Numbered from the stretch's first letter, positions 1 to 8,862 are shown. The stretch: 64,000 bases of DNA from Candidatus Acutalibacter stercorigallinarum (GCA_019112625.1 DXIW01000021.1:1-64000); one strand, 5' to 3'. Numbers and translations are program-made. Notes: generated by a model not told the origin, from the letters alone.

Positions 1-1361
1 TACTGGTCCCGGCCCTTTTCCTTGGCCTGGTACAGGAGCTTGTCGGCCTCCAGGTAGAGCTCCTCCGCCGGGCGCTTGACCTGGAACCGCAGCACGCCCA
101 CGCTGCAGGTGAGGCGGCGGTCCTCCCAGACCACCTTGTGGGCCCGGCCGAAGAAGCGCCGCAGGTCCACCTCCAGCTCCGCCTGGGGGATGGGAGCGCA
201 CACCAGCAGGGCGAATTCGTCGCCGCCCACCCGGCCGATGAGGCAGTCCTCCCGGAAAATTTCCTTCAGAATCTGGGCGGCCTCCTGGAGGGCCCGGTCC
301 CCCTGGGGGTGGCCGTAGCTGTCGTTGATCTCCTTGAAGCGGTCCAGGTCCACCATGATGAAATACCCCAGCAGGCCGGTGTCCTCCATGGTCTGCAGGG
401 CCCGGCTGCAGGCGGTGAAAAAGGCCCGGCGGGTCATCACCCCGGTGATGGCGTCCAGCTTGGCCTCGTAGGCGCTGTAGGCGGAGTACTGCCGGTACAG
501 CAGCAGCAGGAACACCATGAGGATAAGCAGGGAGGCGATGCCCAGCAGGAACTGAATCTGCAGGTGGAGCACGTCGTTGTAGCCGGCGTCGGAGAGCTGG
601 ACGCCCAGACCCTCCAGCACGAAGTCGATGCGGTTGGTGAAGTAGAAGGTCACCGCCGTGGCGGAGACGATGGTGAACACGCTGGAGAGGAGAAGGATGA
701 GGGAGAAGCGGCTGCGGCGCTCCCCGCCGGTCAGGGTGCGGGAGAGCTCCAGCCGGTGCTGAAACTGCTGCCAGGGCTGGGAGCGGGCCACCACGCAGAA
801 GACCAGGACGATGGCCGCGGTGATCAGGTCCGCGACGATGTCGGCGGGCTCCGCCAGGCCGGCAAAAGCCTTCAGGGGCTGGTAGCCCTGCTCTGGGAAA
901 AAGACCGCCATAGCGGTGTAGACGAAAAAGGAGTGGATGGTCCGGCCCAGGTAGGAGACCAAGGTCACCCACACCAGGGGGAACCGGAGCCGCCGAGCCA
1001 GCTGGTACAGCAGGCCCACCGCCAGGGCGAACAGCGTCCGGCTGCCCACGCTGAGCATCAGGCTGCCGAAAGGCGACCCGCTGTAGAGGGGGGAGAACAG
1101 CTGGTCCGCGGGCATTACATAGGCGGCCGAGGCCTTCCACATGCTGGCCAGGCCGAAGATGGCCCCGATGGCGGTGGACTCCCCGGGCCCCAGCAGGGCG
1201 CCGGCCAGCAGCACCGGAATGTAGGCCACGGTGATGGAGATGGGCTCGATGTGGAAATAGCCGAAAAAGGAGAAGGACAGCAGCATCTCTACAGCGATGA
1301 GGATGCCGAACAGGTAGCGCCGCAGGATACGGTTGGGCCGGGCGATGGGGCCTCCGAGCAT
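1..1361 (-). CDS. Membrane diguanylate cyclase (GGDEF), 3' end cut by the window
   Basis: Partial gene; about 453 codons are visible and the C-terminal end lies outside the window. Starts at ATG 1361 behind a GGAGAGGAGG ribosome site. Residues about 10-195 are hydrophobic with several membrane segments; the GYFHIEPISITVAYIPVLLA block followed by ALLGPGESTAIGAIFGL resembles the S-component fold of ECF vitamin transporters. A second membrane pair lies at about 215-300, then a GGDEF domain with the signature intact at residues 379-383. Known for the family: two GTP are condensed to c-di-GMP. The inhibitory RxxD site is not evident, because the expected Arg position reads Phe (FRED). The membrane part probably senses a ligand or envelope state; the S-component likeness is inferred from sequence pattern only. 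Confidence 0.85.
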   Translation of the reverse strand, partial: MLGGPIARPNRILRRYLFGILIAVEMLLSFSFFGYFHIEPISITVAYIPVLLAGALLGPGESTAIGAIFGLASMWKASAAYVMPADQLFSPLYSGSPFGSLMLSVGSRTLFALAVGLLYQLARRLRFPLVWVTLVSYLGRTIHSFFVYTAMAVFFPEQGYQPLKAFAGLAEPADIVADLITAAIVLVFCVVARSQPWQQFQHRLELSRTLTGGERRSRFSLILLLSSVFTIVSATAVTFYFTNRIDFVLEGLGVQLSDAGYNDVLHLQIQFLLGIASLLILMVFLLLLYRQYSAYSAYEAKLDAITGVMTRRAFFTACSRALQTMEDTGLLGYFIMVDLDRFKEINDSYGHPQGDRALQEAAQILKEIFREDCLIGRVGGDEFALLVCAPIPQAELEVDLRRFFGRAHKVVWEDRRLTCSVGVLRFQVKRPAEELYLEADKLLYQAKEKGRDQ

Positions 1362-1404
1362 GGCGTGTCCTCCTCTCCTGGTAGTGGAAATAGTAGTGAT
1401 TATT

Positions 1405-1433
1405 ATTATAGCAGGGGCTCGCCGGGGCCACAA
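1405..1433 (-). promoter_or_regulatory. Promoter of the diguanylate cyclase gene
   Basis: On the minus strand TTGTGG (1428-1433) and a perfect TATAAT (1405-1410) are 17 bp apart, about 45 bp before the ATG at 1361. Confidence 0.5.
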
Positions 1434-1571
1434 TGGGAAATCTGCACAGCGATATTCCGGGATGTTTGTGTGTTTTTTGACCGGCAGCCAGGACTTCCAA
1501 GTTTATGTGAAAATAGGCGGAGATCCCGCGCAGAAAAGGCTTTTTTCTTCCCACAGGACCGGGGTTGGGCG

Positions 1572-1600
1572 TTGTGTTTTCCCGGCTGCCGTGATATACT
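1572..1600 (+). promoter_or_regulatory. Promoter of the fucosidase gene
   Basis: TTGTGT (1572-1577), 17-bp spacer, TATACT (1595-1600), about 45 bp before the ATG at 1645. The interval 1362-1571 holds no convincing gene. Confidence 0.45.
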
Positions 1601-1644
1601 CCAAGGGAATACAGTCCCCGCGCGGGGAGGAAAGGCGGCGTTCG

Positions 1645-3018
1645 ATGGTATCGTTTCTCAAGGAGGCGGCCCAGGTGCGGCCGACGCAAAAGCAGCTGGA
1701 TTGGTTCGACATGGAGATGTACGCCTTTGTGCATTTCAGCCCCAACACGTTTTCCGACCTGGAGTGGGGCAACGGGGACGAGCCGGAGTCCATCTTCGAC
1801 CCGAAAAAGCTGAATTGTGACCAGTGGGTGGAGGCGGTGAAGGCCGCCGGGATGAAGGGGCTGGTGCTCACCGCCAAGCACCACGACGGCTTTTGCCTGT
1901 GGCCCACCCGCACCACAGAGCACAGCGTGAAGAACAGCCCCCTGGGCCGGGACGTGGTGAAGGAGGCCGCCGAGGCCTGCCGCCGGGGCGGCATCAAATT
2001 CGGGTTTTACCTGTCCCCCTGGGACAGGAACGCCCCCTGCTACGGTACCCCCGCCTACAACGACTTTTTCTGCGAGCAGCTCACCGAGCTGCTCACCGGG
2101 TACGGGGACATCTTCTACGTGTGGTTCGACAACGCCTGCGGGGAGGGCCCCAACGGCAGAAAGCAGGAGTACGACTTCCCCCGGTATTTTGAGCTCATCC
2201 GCAAGTACCAGCCGGGGGCGGTGATCTTCAACGACTTTGGCCCGGACGTGCGCTGGTGCGGCAACGAGGCCGGCACCGCCCGCTACGCCGAGTGGGCGGT
2301 GGTCCCCACCGAGCTGTGCCATTACGCCCAGGCGCAGACCGGCCCCGGCCCCCTGGCGGGGGAGGGGGACCTGTCCTACCTGTACAACACCGCCCAGGAG
2401 ATCGGGGCCCTGCCCAACATCCTCTACAGCAAGGGGCTGGCCTTTGTCCCCGCGGAGATCGACATGTCCATCCGGCCCGGCTGGTTCTGGCATCCCGATG
2501 AGGAGCCCCACTCCCTGGAGCGGCTGTTCCGCACCTATCTGGACTCGGTGGGGAACAACGCCTGCTTCCATCTGAACATCCCGCCCAACCGGGAAGGGCT
2601 GTTCGACCCCCGGGACGTGGCCCGGCTGAAGGAGTTTGGCGAGCTGGTCCAGCGGGAGCTGGGCACGCCCCTGCCAGCCCAGGTGGAGCAGGTCCCCGGC
2701 TGCCCCGCCACCCAGGCCCGGTACACCGCCGCCTTCCCCCAGCCCCAGCGGGACGTGAAGTATGTGGTCCTCCAGGAGGACTTGACCCAGGGCCAGCGGG
2801 TGGAGAGCTTCCGCATCGTAGGGGAGTTTGCCAGCGGCAGGGAGTACGTGCTGTTCCAGGGGACGTGCATTGGCCACAAGCGCATTTGCCGCCTGAAGGA
2901 CCCCTACGAGGGCCAGAACCCCCTGACCGTCGACGGGAACCCCTATCTCCGGCGGCTGCAGGTGCACATCACCGCTGCCCGGGATGAGGTGGCGCTGAAG
3001 AATATCCAGGTGTTTTAA
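1645..3018 (+). CDS. Alpha-L-fucosidase, GH29
   Basis: 457 aa. Start taken at ATG 1645 because GGGAGGAAAGG lies just upstream and homology begins here; the open frame runs further 5' without an initiation site. No signal peptide, so it is cytoplasmic and acts on imported oligosaccharides. GH29 landmarks: HFSPNTF at 30-36, KHHDGF at 78-83, likely nucleophile Asp162 in YVWFDNACGEG, likely acid/base Glu208 in RWCGNE, and the conserved EIDMSIRPGW block at 271-280; the pattern fits the alpha-1,3/1,4-acting subfamily B. The C-terminal ~100 residues form a beta-rich accessory region. It lies convergent to two UroD-like genes and near a GH38 mannosidase operon, consistent with host N-glycan or mucin breakdown. 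Confidence 0.9.
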   Translation: MVSFLKEAAQVRPTQKQLDWFDMEMYAFVHFSPNTFSDLEWGNGDEPESIFDPKKLNCDQWVEAVKAAGMKGLVLTAKHHDGFCLWPTRTTEHSVKNSPLGRDVVKEAAEACRRGGIKFGFYLSPWDRNAPCYGTPAYNDFFCEQLTELLTGYGDIFYVWFDNACGEGPNGRKQEYDFPRYFELIRKYQPGAVIFNDFGPDVRWCGNEAGTARYAEWAVVPTELCHYAQAQTGPGPLAGEGDLSYLYNTAQEIGALPNILYSKGLAFVPAEIDMSIRPGWFWHPDEEPHSLERLFRTYLDSVGNNACFHLNIPPNREGLFDPRDVARLKEFGELVQRELGTPLPAQVEQVPGCPATQARYTAAFPQPQRDVKYVVLQEDLTQGQRVESFRIVGEFASGREYVLFQGTCIGHKRICRLKDPYEGQNPLTVDGNPYLRRLQVHITAARDEVALKNIQVF

Positions 3019-3037
3019 GAGAATGACAACAAAAAAA

Positions 3038-3070
3038 GAGGCCTGCCCCCAGGGGGACGGGCCTCTTTTT
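3038..3070. terminator. Bidirectional terminator between convergent genes
   Basis: GAGGCC...GGGCCTC hairpin with a T5 run on the plus side (3066-3070) and an A7 run on the other side (3031-3037), serving both the fucosidase and the minus-strand UroD-like gene. Confidence 0.75.
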
Positions 3071-3084
3071 GCTTGTCTGCGGGC

Positions 3085-4218
3085 TCAGGTGTTGGCCGCG
3101 TTGAATTCCCTTACGGCGTCCGCCATGGCGGTCACGTTTTCCACGGGGGTCTGGTAGAACATGTAGTCGCTGGCCCCCAGGATGTGCTTGCGGCCCATTT
3201 TTTTCGCCATCTCCAGAATGTGCAGGCTCTGCTCCCGGATCTCCTCCGGGGTGGCCTCCAGCAGCCGGTCCAGGCCGATGTTCCCCCGGGTGCAGATAGC
3301 AGGGTCCAGTTTGGAAAAAGCGTCCTCGATGCTCTTCACGTTTCCCACCGGGGCCTCGGACAAGGTCTCGAACAGGTCGATGCCCATCTGGTTGTAGTAG
3401 CCCTTGGAGAGCATGGGCTCGATGGGGGAGCAGATGTGGGTGTAGACCAAGAGGCCGTTCTGGTGGGCCATCTGGGTGATGATCTGGGAGTAGGGCACCA
3501 GGAAGTCCTCGTAATACTGGGGGGAGATCATCTCCGAGCCGGGGCCTCCCAGAAAGACGAAATCCGCGCCGCCTGCCGCCACCACTGGCAGCAGCTTCTC
3601 ATCCAGCCGCAGGATCTTGTCCATGAGACGGCGGAAGGTCTCCGGGCAGGTGAGGGCGAACACCGCCGTGTCCATGGTGTTGGGGAAGCAGAGGAGCTCG
3701 TAGGGCTGCATGGCCCACTGGATGTCCAGGGCCTGGTCTTCCCCGATTACCCTGCGCATCTCCCGGATGGAGGCGCTGATGGGGGAGAAGTCCCCCTCCT
3801 GCAGCAGCTGGTCCAGGTAATACTCCAGAATGTCCAGCTCTTCCTCGTCGGTGATGAGGTACTTGGTACAGCAGCTGCCCTTCCACTCGTCCTCGATGGC
3901 GGTGGAGACTAGGTCTCCCTTGGGGGTGTGGAAGGTGGTGGTGGAAAACCGCCGGTTGGCGGCGGGGTCGAACCGCTGCTCGCTCTCATAGCGGACGCCG
4001 GGGGCAAACTGGGAGAGGTCCGGCAGGCCGAAGTTGTAGAGGGGGACCACGTCGAACATCTCCCAGGCCCGGCGGGTGTCCTCGAGGGTGGTGTCGCCGA
4101 TCCAGCTCTTGCCGGCCAGCTTGGTGTCGAATCCGGCCCCGGCGCCGATCTGGGGGGAGCAGAGGAATTTTTCCCCGCCGTTTTTCACATAGGAGATCAG
4201 CTGTTCTCTGGCAGTCAT
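3085..4218 (-). CDS. Uroporphyrinogen decarboxylase-like protein (MtaA/CmuA-type), HxC motif present
   Basis: 377 aa, start ATG 4218 behind AGGAGGGG. It has the UroD-fold pattern seen in corrinoid-linked methyltransferases: FVFLGGPGSEMISPQYYEDF at about 221-240, followed by YTHICSPIE with His261 and Cys263 in the HxC arrangement that binds zinc in MtaA/MtbA-type enzymes. This argues for a thiol methyltransferase-like chemistry rather than heme biosynthesis; no heme genes are near. The stop codon of the upstream paralogue lies within this gene's ribosome site, so the two are co-transcribed, downstream of the AraR-type regulator. The substrate is unknown; no corrinoid protein is encoded nearby. 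Confidence 0.75.
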   Translation of the reverse strand: MTAREQLISYVKNGGEKFLCSPQIGAGAGFDTKLAGKSWIGDTTLEDTRRAWEMFDVVPLYNFGLPDLSQFAPGVRYESEQRFDPAANRRFSTTTFHTPKGDLVSTAIEDEWKGSCCTKYLITDEEELDILEYYLDQLLQEGDFSPISASIREMRRVIGEDQALDIQWAMQPYELLCFPNTMDTAVFALTCPETFRRLMDKILRLDEKLLPVVAAGGADFVFLGGPGSEMISPQYYEDFLVPYSQIITQMAHQNGLLVYTHICSPIEPMLSKGYYNQMGIDLFETLSEAPVGNVKSIEDAFSKLDPAICTRGNIGLDRLLEATPEEIREQSLHILEMAKKMGRKHILGASDYMFYQTPVENVTAMADAVREFNAANT

Positions 4219-4231
4219 AAAGTGTCCCCTC

Positions 4232-5344
4232 CTAGCAGGAAGCGTTGTGGCGGTCTACGATCTCGCCCACGTATTTGATGCGGTCAATGTTGCCGGTGGA
4301 GGACATCTCGTCGGAAATACCCAGGATCAGCTTTCCGGCGAACAGGTCGATCAGCTGCTCTGTCTGCTGCTTCAGCATCTCCAGGGGGTACATCTCGTCA
4401 AACAGCAAAGCGGCGATGCCGTCTACCAGGCCCACCTGGTCCCCAAAGGCCGCCTTGATCTCCTCTACCGTCACATCCCCCTGGGGCTTGGGGGTCACGG
4501 CCTCGATGGCGTCCAGGCCCGTCTCCTTGGCGTAGTGCAGGATGGCTTTGGTGTCGCCGTCCCAGTGGGCGAAGGTGTAGTAGCTTTTGTCCGGCTGGTG
4601 GAGCAGCTCGTTGCGGTGTTGGTATTCCGGCAGGACGTACTTTTCGAACAGGGAGGGGGGCAGGGTGGCGCAGTGGACGTTGTCGCCGAAGTTGATCCAC
4701 TCGAAGCAGCTGGTGCGGATCATCTTGATAAAGCGGTCGTGGTTGGCCCTGCGCACCTTGAAGTACTCCTCGCACACGTCGGGCATGTCCATCAGGGCGA
4801 AGATGCCGTTTTCGATGCCCATGGTGTCGTTGAACAAAGACTGGACGCTGACCCGGGGGAAGTAGATGGAGCCCAGGCCGTTCTCACCCCAGATTTTATA
4901 GACGGCGTCGTAGTTTTCCTGGGAGAATTCGTAGTCCTGGTTGGCCTCGATGTACATCTGGACCTCCATGTCCTTCTGGGTTTCCACCCACCACTTCTCA
5001 AAGTATTCCCCGTAGTTGGAGGTGTTGCGGCGGGTCACCGCGTCGATAGTCCCCTCGGGGGTCGCCACGACGTGGCGGGTCCGCAGCTCGTCGATGGGCT
5101 GGGAGTACCGCTTGATGGAGGGGTCCTCGATGAGCTTTACCGCCGCGTTGTAGTCGTAGATCCGGTTGGAACAGCCCAGGGCCTCGTACAGCTCCCGGAT
5201 GCTCATGCCGGTGTAGGGGGCGGGGAGGGGCTCACCCCGGAATTTGCGGTCGTCGTACCAGCACATGATGCGGGGCTGCCACAGCACTTTGCCGCCGGAC
5301 TGCCCGTGGATGATGGCACGGTTCAGGTCGATGTGATTTTTCAT
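4232..5344 (-). CDS. Uroporphyrinogen decarboxylase-like protein, HxC motif replaced by HWD
   Basis: 370 aa from ATG 5344; GAGAGGGG sits 8 nt upstream and homology starts here, although the frame is open further 5'. Second member of the UroD-like pair. The segment aligning with the zinc-binding HxC of its neighbour reads AHWDGD (His260, Trp261, Asp262), so a canonical thiol-methyltransferase zinc site is probably absent. The C-terminal part (EAVTPKPQGD, VDGIAALL, LGISDEMSS) keeps the barrel pattern. It lies between the regulator gene and the HxC paralogue in one minus-strand operon of the glycan locus. Function unknown; a partner or a divergent enzyme are both possible. Confidence 0.7.
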   Translation of the reverse strand: MKNHIDLNRAIIHGQSGGKVLWQPRIMCWYDDRKFRGEPLPAPYTGMSIRELYEALGCSNRIYDYNAAVKLIEDPSIKRYSQPIDELRTRHVVATPEGTIDAVTRRNTSNYGEYFEKWWVETQKDMEVQMYIEANQDYEFSQENYDAVYKIWGENGLGSIYFPRVSVQSLFNDTMGIENGIFALMDMPDVCEEYFKVRRANHDRFIKMIRTSCFEWINFGDNVHCATLPPSLFEKYVLPEYQHRNELLHQPDKSYYTFAHWDGDTKAILHYAKETGLDAIEAVTPKPQGDVTVEEIKAAFGDQVGLVDGIAALLFDEMYPLEMLKQQTEQLIDLFAGKLILGISDEMSSTGNIDRIKYVGEIVDRHNASC

Positions 5345-5453
5345 AATGACGGCCCCTCTCCCGCCGACAGCGGGGACCGGGGCGCCACCACCTTTCTTAA
5401 TTATAATATAGGGGTATGTGCTTCCGGGCAGAGGGCTGCCCGGGGAGTGCCTG

Positions 5454-6563
5454 TTACAGGGTGCGCACCGAGCGGTTCTCCACCAGCAGGGGGTGGGTGG
5501 CCTGGTGAAAGTCGGGGGCGTCCCCCTCCTTGGTGAGGAGATGGCGCATGATCTGCCCGGCGGCCTTGCCCATGTTGAAGGAGTCCTGGTCGATGTAGGT
5601 GAAGAAGTTGGCGGGGGAGCGGTACATGTCGGGGTTGTCGAAGCAGATGAGGGAGACATCCTCCGGCACCCGGATATTCAGCCGGTGGAACAGGTTGAGC
5701 AGCTCCACCGCGCAGCCGCCGTTGGAGGTGATCACCGCCGTGATGTGGCCGGAGATGATGTCGTCCTGCAGCCGGTATTGGCCGGCCAGAGGGACGTTTT
5801 GCAGCACGTTCTCGTAGGAACGGGTCTGCAGGCCGTGGCGGTTCATGGCGGCCACATACCCGGCGTGGCGCAGGGAGGTGACCTGCTCTTGGAAGGAGAT
5901 GAGGGCCGCGAAGCCAATCTTGGTGTGGCCCTTCTGGATCAGGTAATTCACCGCCATCTCGGCGCCCAGCTGGTTCTGACAGGTGACGTAGGGGCAGTTC
6001 AGGTTCTGGAAGATGCGGTCCAGCAGCACGAAGGGATACTGCTTCAGGTGCATCTGCAAAATGGTGTCGCTGTAAAACTCGAAGTCGTTGGGGAAAAGCA
6101 AAATGCCGTCGTAGTGGTTCTGGTAGAAAAACTGCAGGATGTATTCCTCGGTCTCGGTGGAATTCGCGGTGAGCAGGTGGACCAGGAACCGGGGGAAGGG
6201 CAGCTCCTGCACGATGCCCTTAAACAGCTGCAGGCCGTGACCATCCCAGGCGTTGGGGACCAGCAGCCCGACCTGGTAGGGCTTTTCTGGGGAGCCCTCC
6301 GCTGCCCGGAAGGGCCGGTCCTTCGCCGCCGTGACAAAAGAGCCCTTGCCCTGAACGCGGTAGATGTACCCGTTTAGGGACAGCTCGGTCAGGGCCTTGG
6401 TGGCGGTGATACGGCTTACGTGGTAGGCACGGCTCAGCTCGTTTTCACTGGGGATGCGCTGGTTGTCCCCAAAGACGCCGCTCTCTATCTTTTGAATGAT
6501 GTCGTTTTGGATCTGCTCATATAACGGGATCGTATCCCGGGCAGCAGCCTGCCGGTCGCTCAT
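5454..6563 (-). CDS. AraR-type regulator: GntR winged helix plus LacI-type sugar-binding domain
   Basis: 369 aa, start ATG 6563 behind GAGGAGGG. Residues about 10-75 form a GntR-family winged helix (IPLYEQIQNDI, IPSENELSRAY, VSRITATKAL, RVQGKGSFV). Residues about 95-369 form a LacI/periplasmic-binding-protein-like effector domain (VGLLVPNAW, ITAVITSNGG, DVSLICFDNPD). This architecture is that of AraR: a sugar effector releases the repressor from DNA. It is divergent from the CUT1 importer/GH38 operon across a 337-bp AT-rich intergenic region and heads the two UroD-like genes, so it probably controls both directions. Confidence 0.85.
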   Translation of the reverse strand: MSDRQAAARDTIPLYEQIQNDIIQKIESGVFGDNQRIPSENELSRAYHVSRITATKALTELSLNGYIYRVQGKGSFVTAAKDRPFRAAEGSPEKPYQVGLLVPNAWDGHGLQLFKGIVQELPFPRFLVHLLTANSTETEEYILQFFYQNHYDGILLFPNDFEFYSDTILQMHLKQYPFVLLDRIFQNLNCPYVTCQNQLGAEMAVNYLIQKGHTKIGFAALISFQEQVTSLRHAGYVAAMNRHGLQTRSYENVLQNVPLAGQYRLQDDIISGHITAVITSNGGCAVELLNLFHRLNIRVPEDVSLICFDNPDMYRSPANFFTYIDQDSFNMGKAAGQIMRHLLTKEGDAPDFHQATHPLLVENRSVRTL

Positions 6564-6588
6564 GGTGGTCCCTCCTCTTGCTTTTGTG

Positions 6589-6617
6589 ATTATACAGCAT
6601 GACAAGATATTAGGCAA
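6589..6617 (-). promoter_or_regulatory. Promoter of the AraR-type regulator operon
   Basis: Minus strand TTGCCT (6612-6617), 17-bp spacer, perfect TATAAT (6589-6594), about 26 bp before the ATG at 6563. Confidence 0.6.
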
Positions 6618-6702
6618 GTGATGAAAATTGACAACAATTTTTCACCAGTTTCGTGCAATAGGCTGGAGAAAGGCAGAGGATTTCCAAAAAGTCAATAGGC
6701 AT

Positions 6703-6721
6703 TATATATATATATATATAT
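6703..6721. repeat. (TA)n dinucleotide run
   Basis: About nine uninterrupted TA units in the AT-rich gap between the divergent operons (6564-6900). It probably eases strand opening or acts as a spacer; copy number may vary. Nothing else gene-like was seen in this 337-bp gap apart from the two promoters. Confidence 0.8.
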
Positions 6722-6772
6722 CATTTTTTATAAATTTGTCACCAACATCCAGGTTGTAATATAGTTGATATA

Positions 6773-6800
6773 TTGACGACTGTGAAATTGATGATATAAT
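6773..6800 (+). promoter_or_regulatory. Promoter of the CUT1 importer/GH38 operon
   Basis: TTGACG (6773-6778), 16-bp spacer, perfect TATAAT (6795-6800); the leader to the ATG at 6901 is about 95 nt. AT-rich TTGATATATTG sequences overlapping the -35 could be the operator of the divergent AraR-type protein, but this is inferred. Confidence 0.65.
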
Positions 6801-6900
6801 GAATCGAACAAAGAACCATTATCGACGGCGGCCAGTTCCGGGTATATTTCACCAAACCGGGGAAACGCCCGGCGGCTTCTGGAGAGAAAGAGGGGGTAAA

Positions 6901-7890
6901 ATGCAGACAAATCAAACTGTAAAACAGCCCAGCAAGACCACAAAGCCCAGGCGCAGCTTTGGCGAGTGGGTCAAGTTCCAGCTTTCGGACTGGAAAAAGG
7001 CTCTCAAGCGGGATTACGATGTCTATCTGCTGATCCTGCCGGTCGTGGCTTTTTTCATCATCTTCTGTTACGTGCCTATGTACGGCGTGCAGATCGCCTT
7101 TAAGGACTACTCGCCGGCACAGGGTTTCGCGGGCAGCCCCTGGGTGGGGCTCAAGCACCTGGAGCGGTTCATCAGCGGCCTGTACTTTGGGCGGGTCATC
7201 AAGAACACCCTGCTGATGTCGGTATACAGCCTGATCATCAGCATCCCCGCTCCCGTTATCCTGGCCCTGCTCTTTAACGAGATCCGCACCAAGAAGCTGA
7301 AGGTCTCTATGCAGGCCGTCTCCTACGCCCCCAACTTCATCTCCACTGTGGTCATGGTCAGTATGATCACCATGTTCCTGACCCCCCAGACCGGTTTCGT
7401 GGATTCCATTCTCCGGGTGTTCGGCTACAGCTCTGACCAGAGCATCATCAACGAGCCGAGCGCGTTCTACCACCTCTATGTGTGGAGCGGCATCTGGCAG
7501 GGCGTAGGCTGGAGCTCGGTAATCTACTCGGCGGCCATCGAAGGCGTGCCAGTGGATATGTACGAGGCGGCCTGGCTGGACGGCGCCAGCAAGATCAAGC
7601 AGATCTGGTACGTGACCCTGCCCACCATTTCGCCCACCATCATCATCCTGGCGATCATGGCCATCGGCAACGTGCTGAACATCGGCTACGAGAAAGTGTT
7701 CCTGATGCAGACTGACCTGAACCTGACCACGTCGGAGATCATCTCCACCTACGTGTACAAGGCTGGTTTGCAGCAGGCCCAGTACAGCTTCTCCACCATG
7801 GTGGGCCTATTCAATAACGTGATAAACTTTGCAGTCCTAGTGGTAGCGAACAGCATCGCGAAGCGCGTCAGCGAGACGTCTTTGTGGTAA
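6901..7890 (+). CDS. CUT1 sugar ABC importer permease 1 (LplB family)
   Basis: 329 aa, ATG 6901 after GAGGGGG; the in-frame ATG at 6799 lies in the leader and has no ribosome site. Six membrane segments are expected; TM1 is in YLLILPVVAFFIIFCYVPMY. The EAA loop that contacts the ATPase is EAAWLDGASKIKQIWYVTLP. The family imports oligosaccharides or polymer fragments with a second permease and a lipoprotein. No ATPase gene is in the operon; such systems usually borrow a shared MsmX-type ATPase. First gene of the operon 6901-13583, followed 20 bp later by the second permease. Confidence 0.9.
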   Translation: MQTNQTVKQPSKTTKPRRSFGEWVKFQLSDWKKALKRDYDVYLLILPVVAFFIIFCYVPMYGVQIAFKDYSPAQGFAGSPWVGLKHLERFISGLYFGRVIKNTLLMSVYSLIISIPAPVILALLFNEIRTKKLKVSMQAVSYAPNFISTVVMVSMITMFLTPQTGFVDSILRVFGYSSDQSIINEPSAFYHLYVWSGIWQGVGWSSVIYSAAIEGVPVDMYEAAWLDGASKIKQIWYVTLPTISPTIIILAIMAIGNVLNIGYEKVFLMQTDLNLTTSEIISTYVYKAGLQQAQYSFSTMVGLFNNVINFAVLVVANSIAKRVSETSLW

Positions 7891-7910
7891 TCGTTGGGAG
7901 GTTTTATGAG

Positions 7911-8816
7911 ATGAGGAAAAAGAGCAATCACATCCAGCTCCCGCTCAGCGATAAAATCTTCCGGGCTGTGGCGCTGGTGATACTGGCCTTTATCATGGCC
8001 ATTATCATTTACCCGATCTGGTTCGTACTGGTGGCTTCCTTTACGAACCCCTTGGAGATTTACCAGAACGCCTTCCTGTTCTGGCCCAAGGAGTTCAACT
8101 TCGAAAGCTACAAACTGGTGTTTAAGGACCAGGACTTCATTACCGGCTTTGTCAACTCCATCTTCTACACTGTGGTGGGCACCACCCTGAACGTGGTCAT
8201 GAACATCTGCGGCGCCTACCCCCTGTCCAAGCGGAATTTCAAAGGCAAGTCCTTCTTCACCATCATGTTCACCTTCACCATGTTCTTCAGCGGCGGCCTG
8301 ATTCCCACCTACCTGGTGGTAGACGGCCTGGGGATGCGCAACACCATCTGGGCCATCCTGATCCCCTCCGCTGTCAGCATGTACAACATCATCATCATGC
8401 GTACTTACTTCCAGTCCCGCATCCCGCTGGAGCTGGAGGAGGCCGCCAAGGTGGACGGCTGCACCAACTTCCGCCTGCTGCTGTCCATCGTCCTGCCCCT
8501 GTCCATCCCGATCATCGCGGTTATCGCTCTGTACTACGGCGTAGGCCGGTGGAACGAGTACTTCTCCGCCATGATCTACATCACCGACCGGAAGCTGTAT
8601 CCCTTGCAGCTGGTCCTGCGTGAGATTCTGCTGCAGAACCAGGCCTCGGACATGATGGACATCGTGGCCGACGCCGGGTACTCCGACCGGATGATGGCCC
8701 GCCTGGGCCTGAAGTACGCGGTCATCGTGGTCTCCACGGTACCCATCTTCGTCATTTACCCCCTGGTGCAGAAGTTCTTCGCCAAGGGCGTCATGGTCGG
8801 CGCTATCAAGGGGTAA
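7911..8816 (+). CDS. CUT1 sugar ABC importer permease 2 (YtcP/LplC family)
   Basis: 301 aa, ATG 7911 with GGGAGG 9 nt upstream. Six membrane segments; the EAA loop is EEAAKVDGCTNFRLLLSIVLP, and the C-terminus ends QKFFAKGVMVGAIKG, typical of this subfamily. It forms the transmembrane heterodimer with the preceding permease. Confidence 0.9.
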   Translation: MRKKSNHIQLPLSDKIFRAVALVILAFIMAIIIYPIWFVLVASFTNPLEIYQNAFLFWPKEFNFESYKLVFKDQDFITGFVNSIFYTVVGTTLNVVMNICGAYPLSKRNFKGKSFFTIMFTFTMFFSGGLIPTYLVVDGLGMRNTIWAILIPSAVSMYNIIIMRTYFQSRIPLELEEAAKVDGCTNFRLLLSIVLPLSIPIIAVIALYYGVGRWNEYFSAMIYITDRKLYPLQLVLREILLQNQASDMMDIVADAGYSDRMMARLGLKYAVIVVSTVPIFVIYPLVQKFFAKGVMVGAIKG

Positions 8817-8834
8817 TCAATGTGGTTTGACGTT

Positions 8835-8862
8835 GGCCCTTCTGAGCCAAACCGGAAGGGCC
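8835..8862 (+). promoter_or_regulatory. Intercistronic stem-loop before the binding-protein gene
   Basis: GGCCCTTC / GAAGGGCC perfect 8-bp stem with a 12-nt loop and no T run. Hairpins here commonly stabilise the downstream binding-protein message so that it is made in excess of the permeases; that role is inferred. Confidence 0.5.

Noticed and set aside
6703..6721. (TA)n run as a replication origin or unwinding element
   Set aside because: No DnaA boxes, replication genes or repeated iterons are nearby; it lies in an ordinary divergent promoter region.
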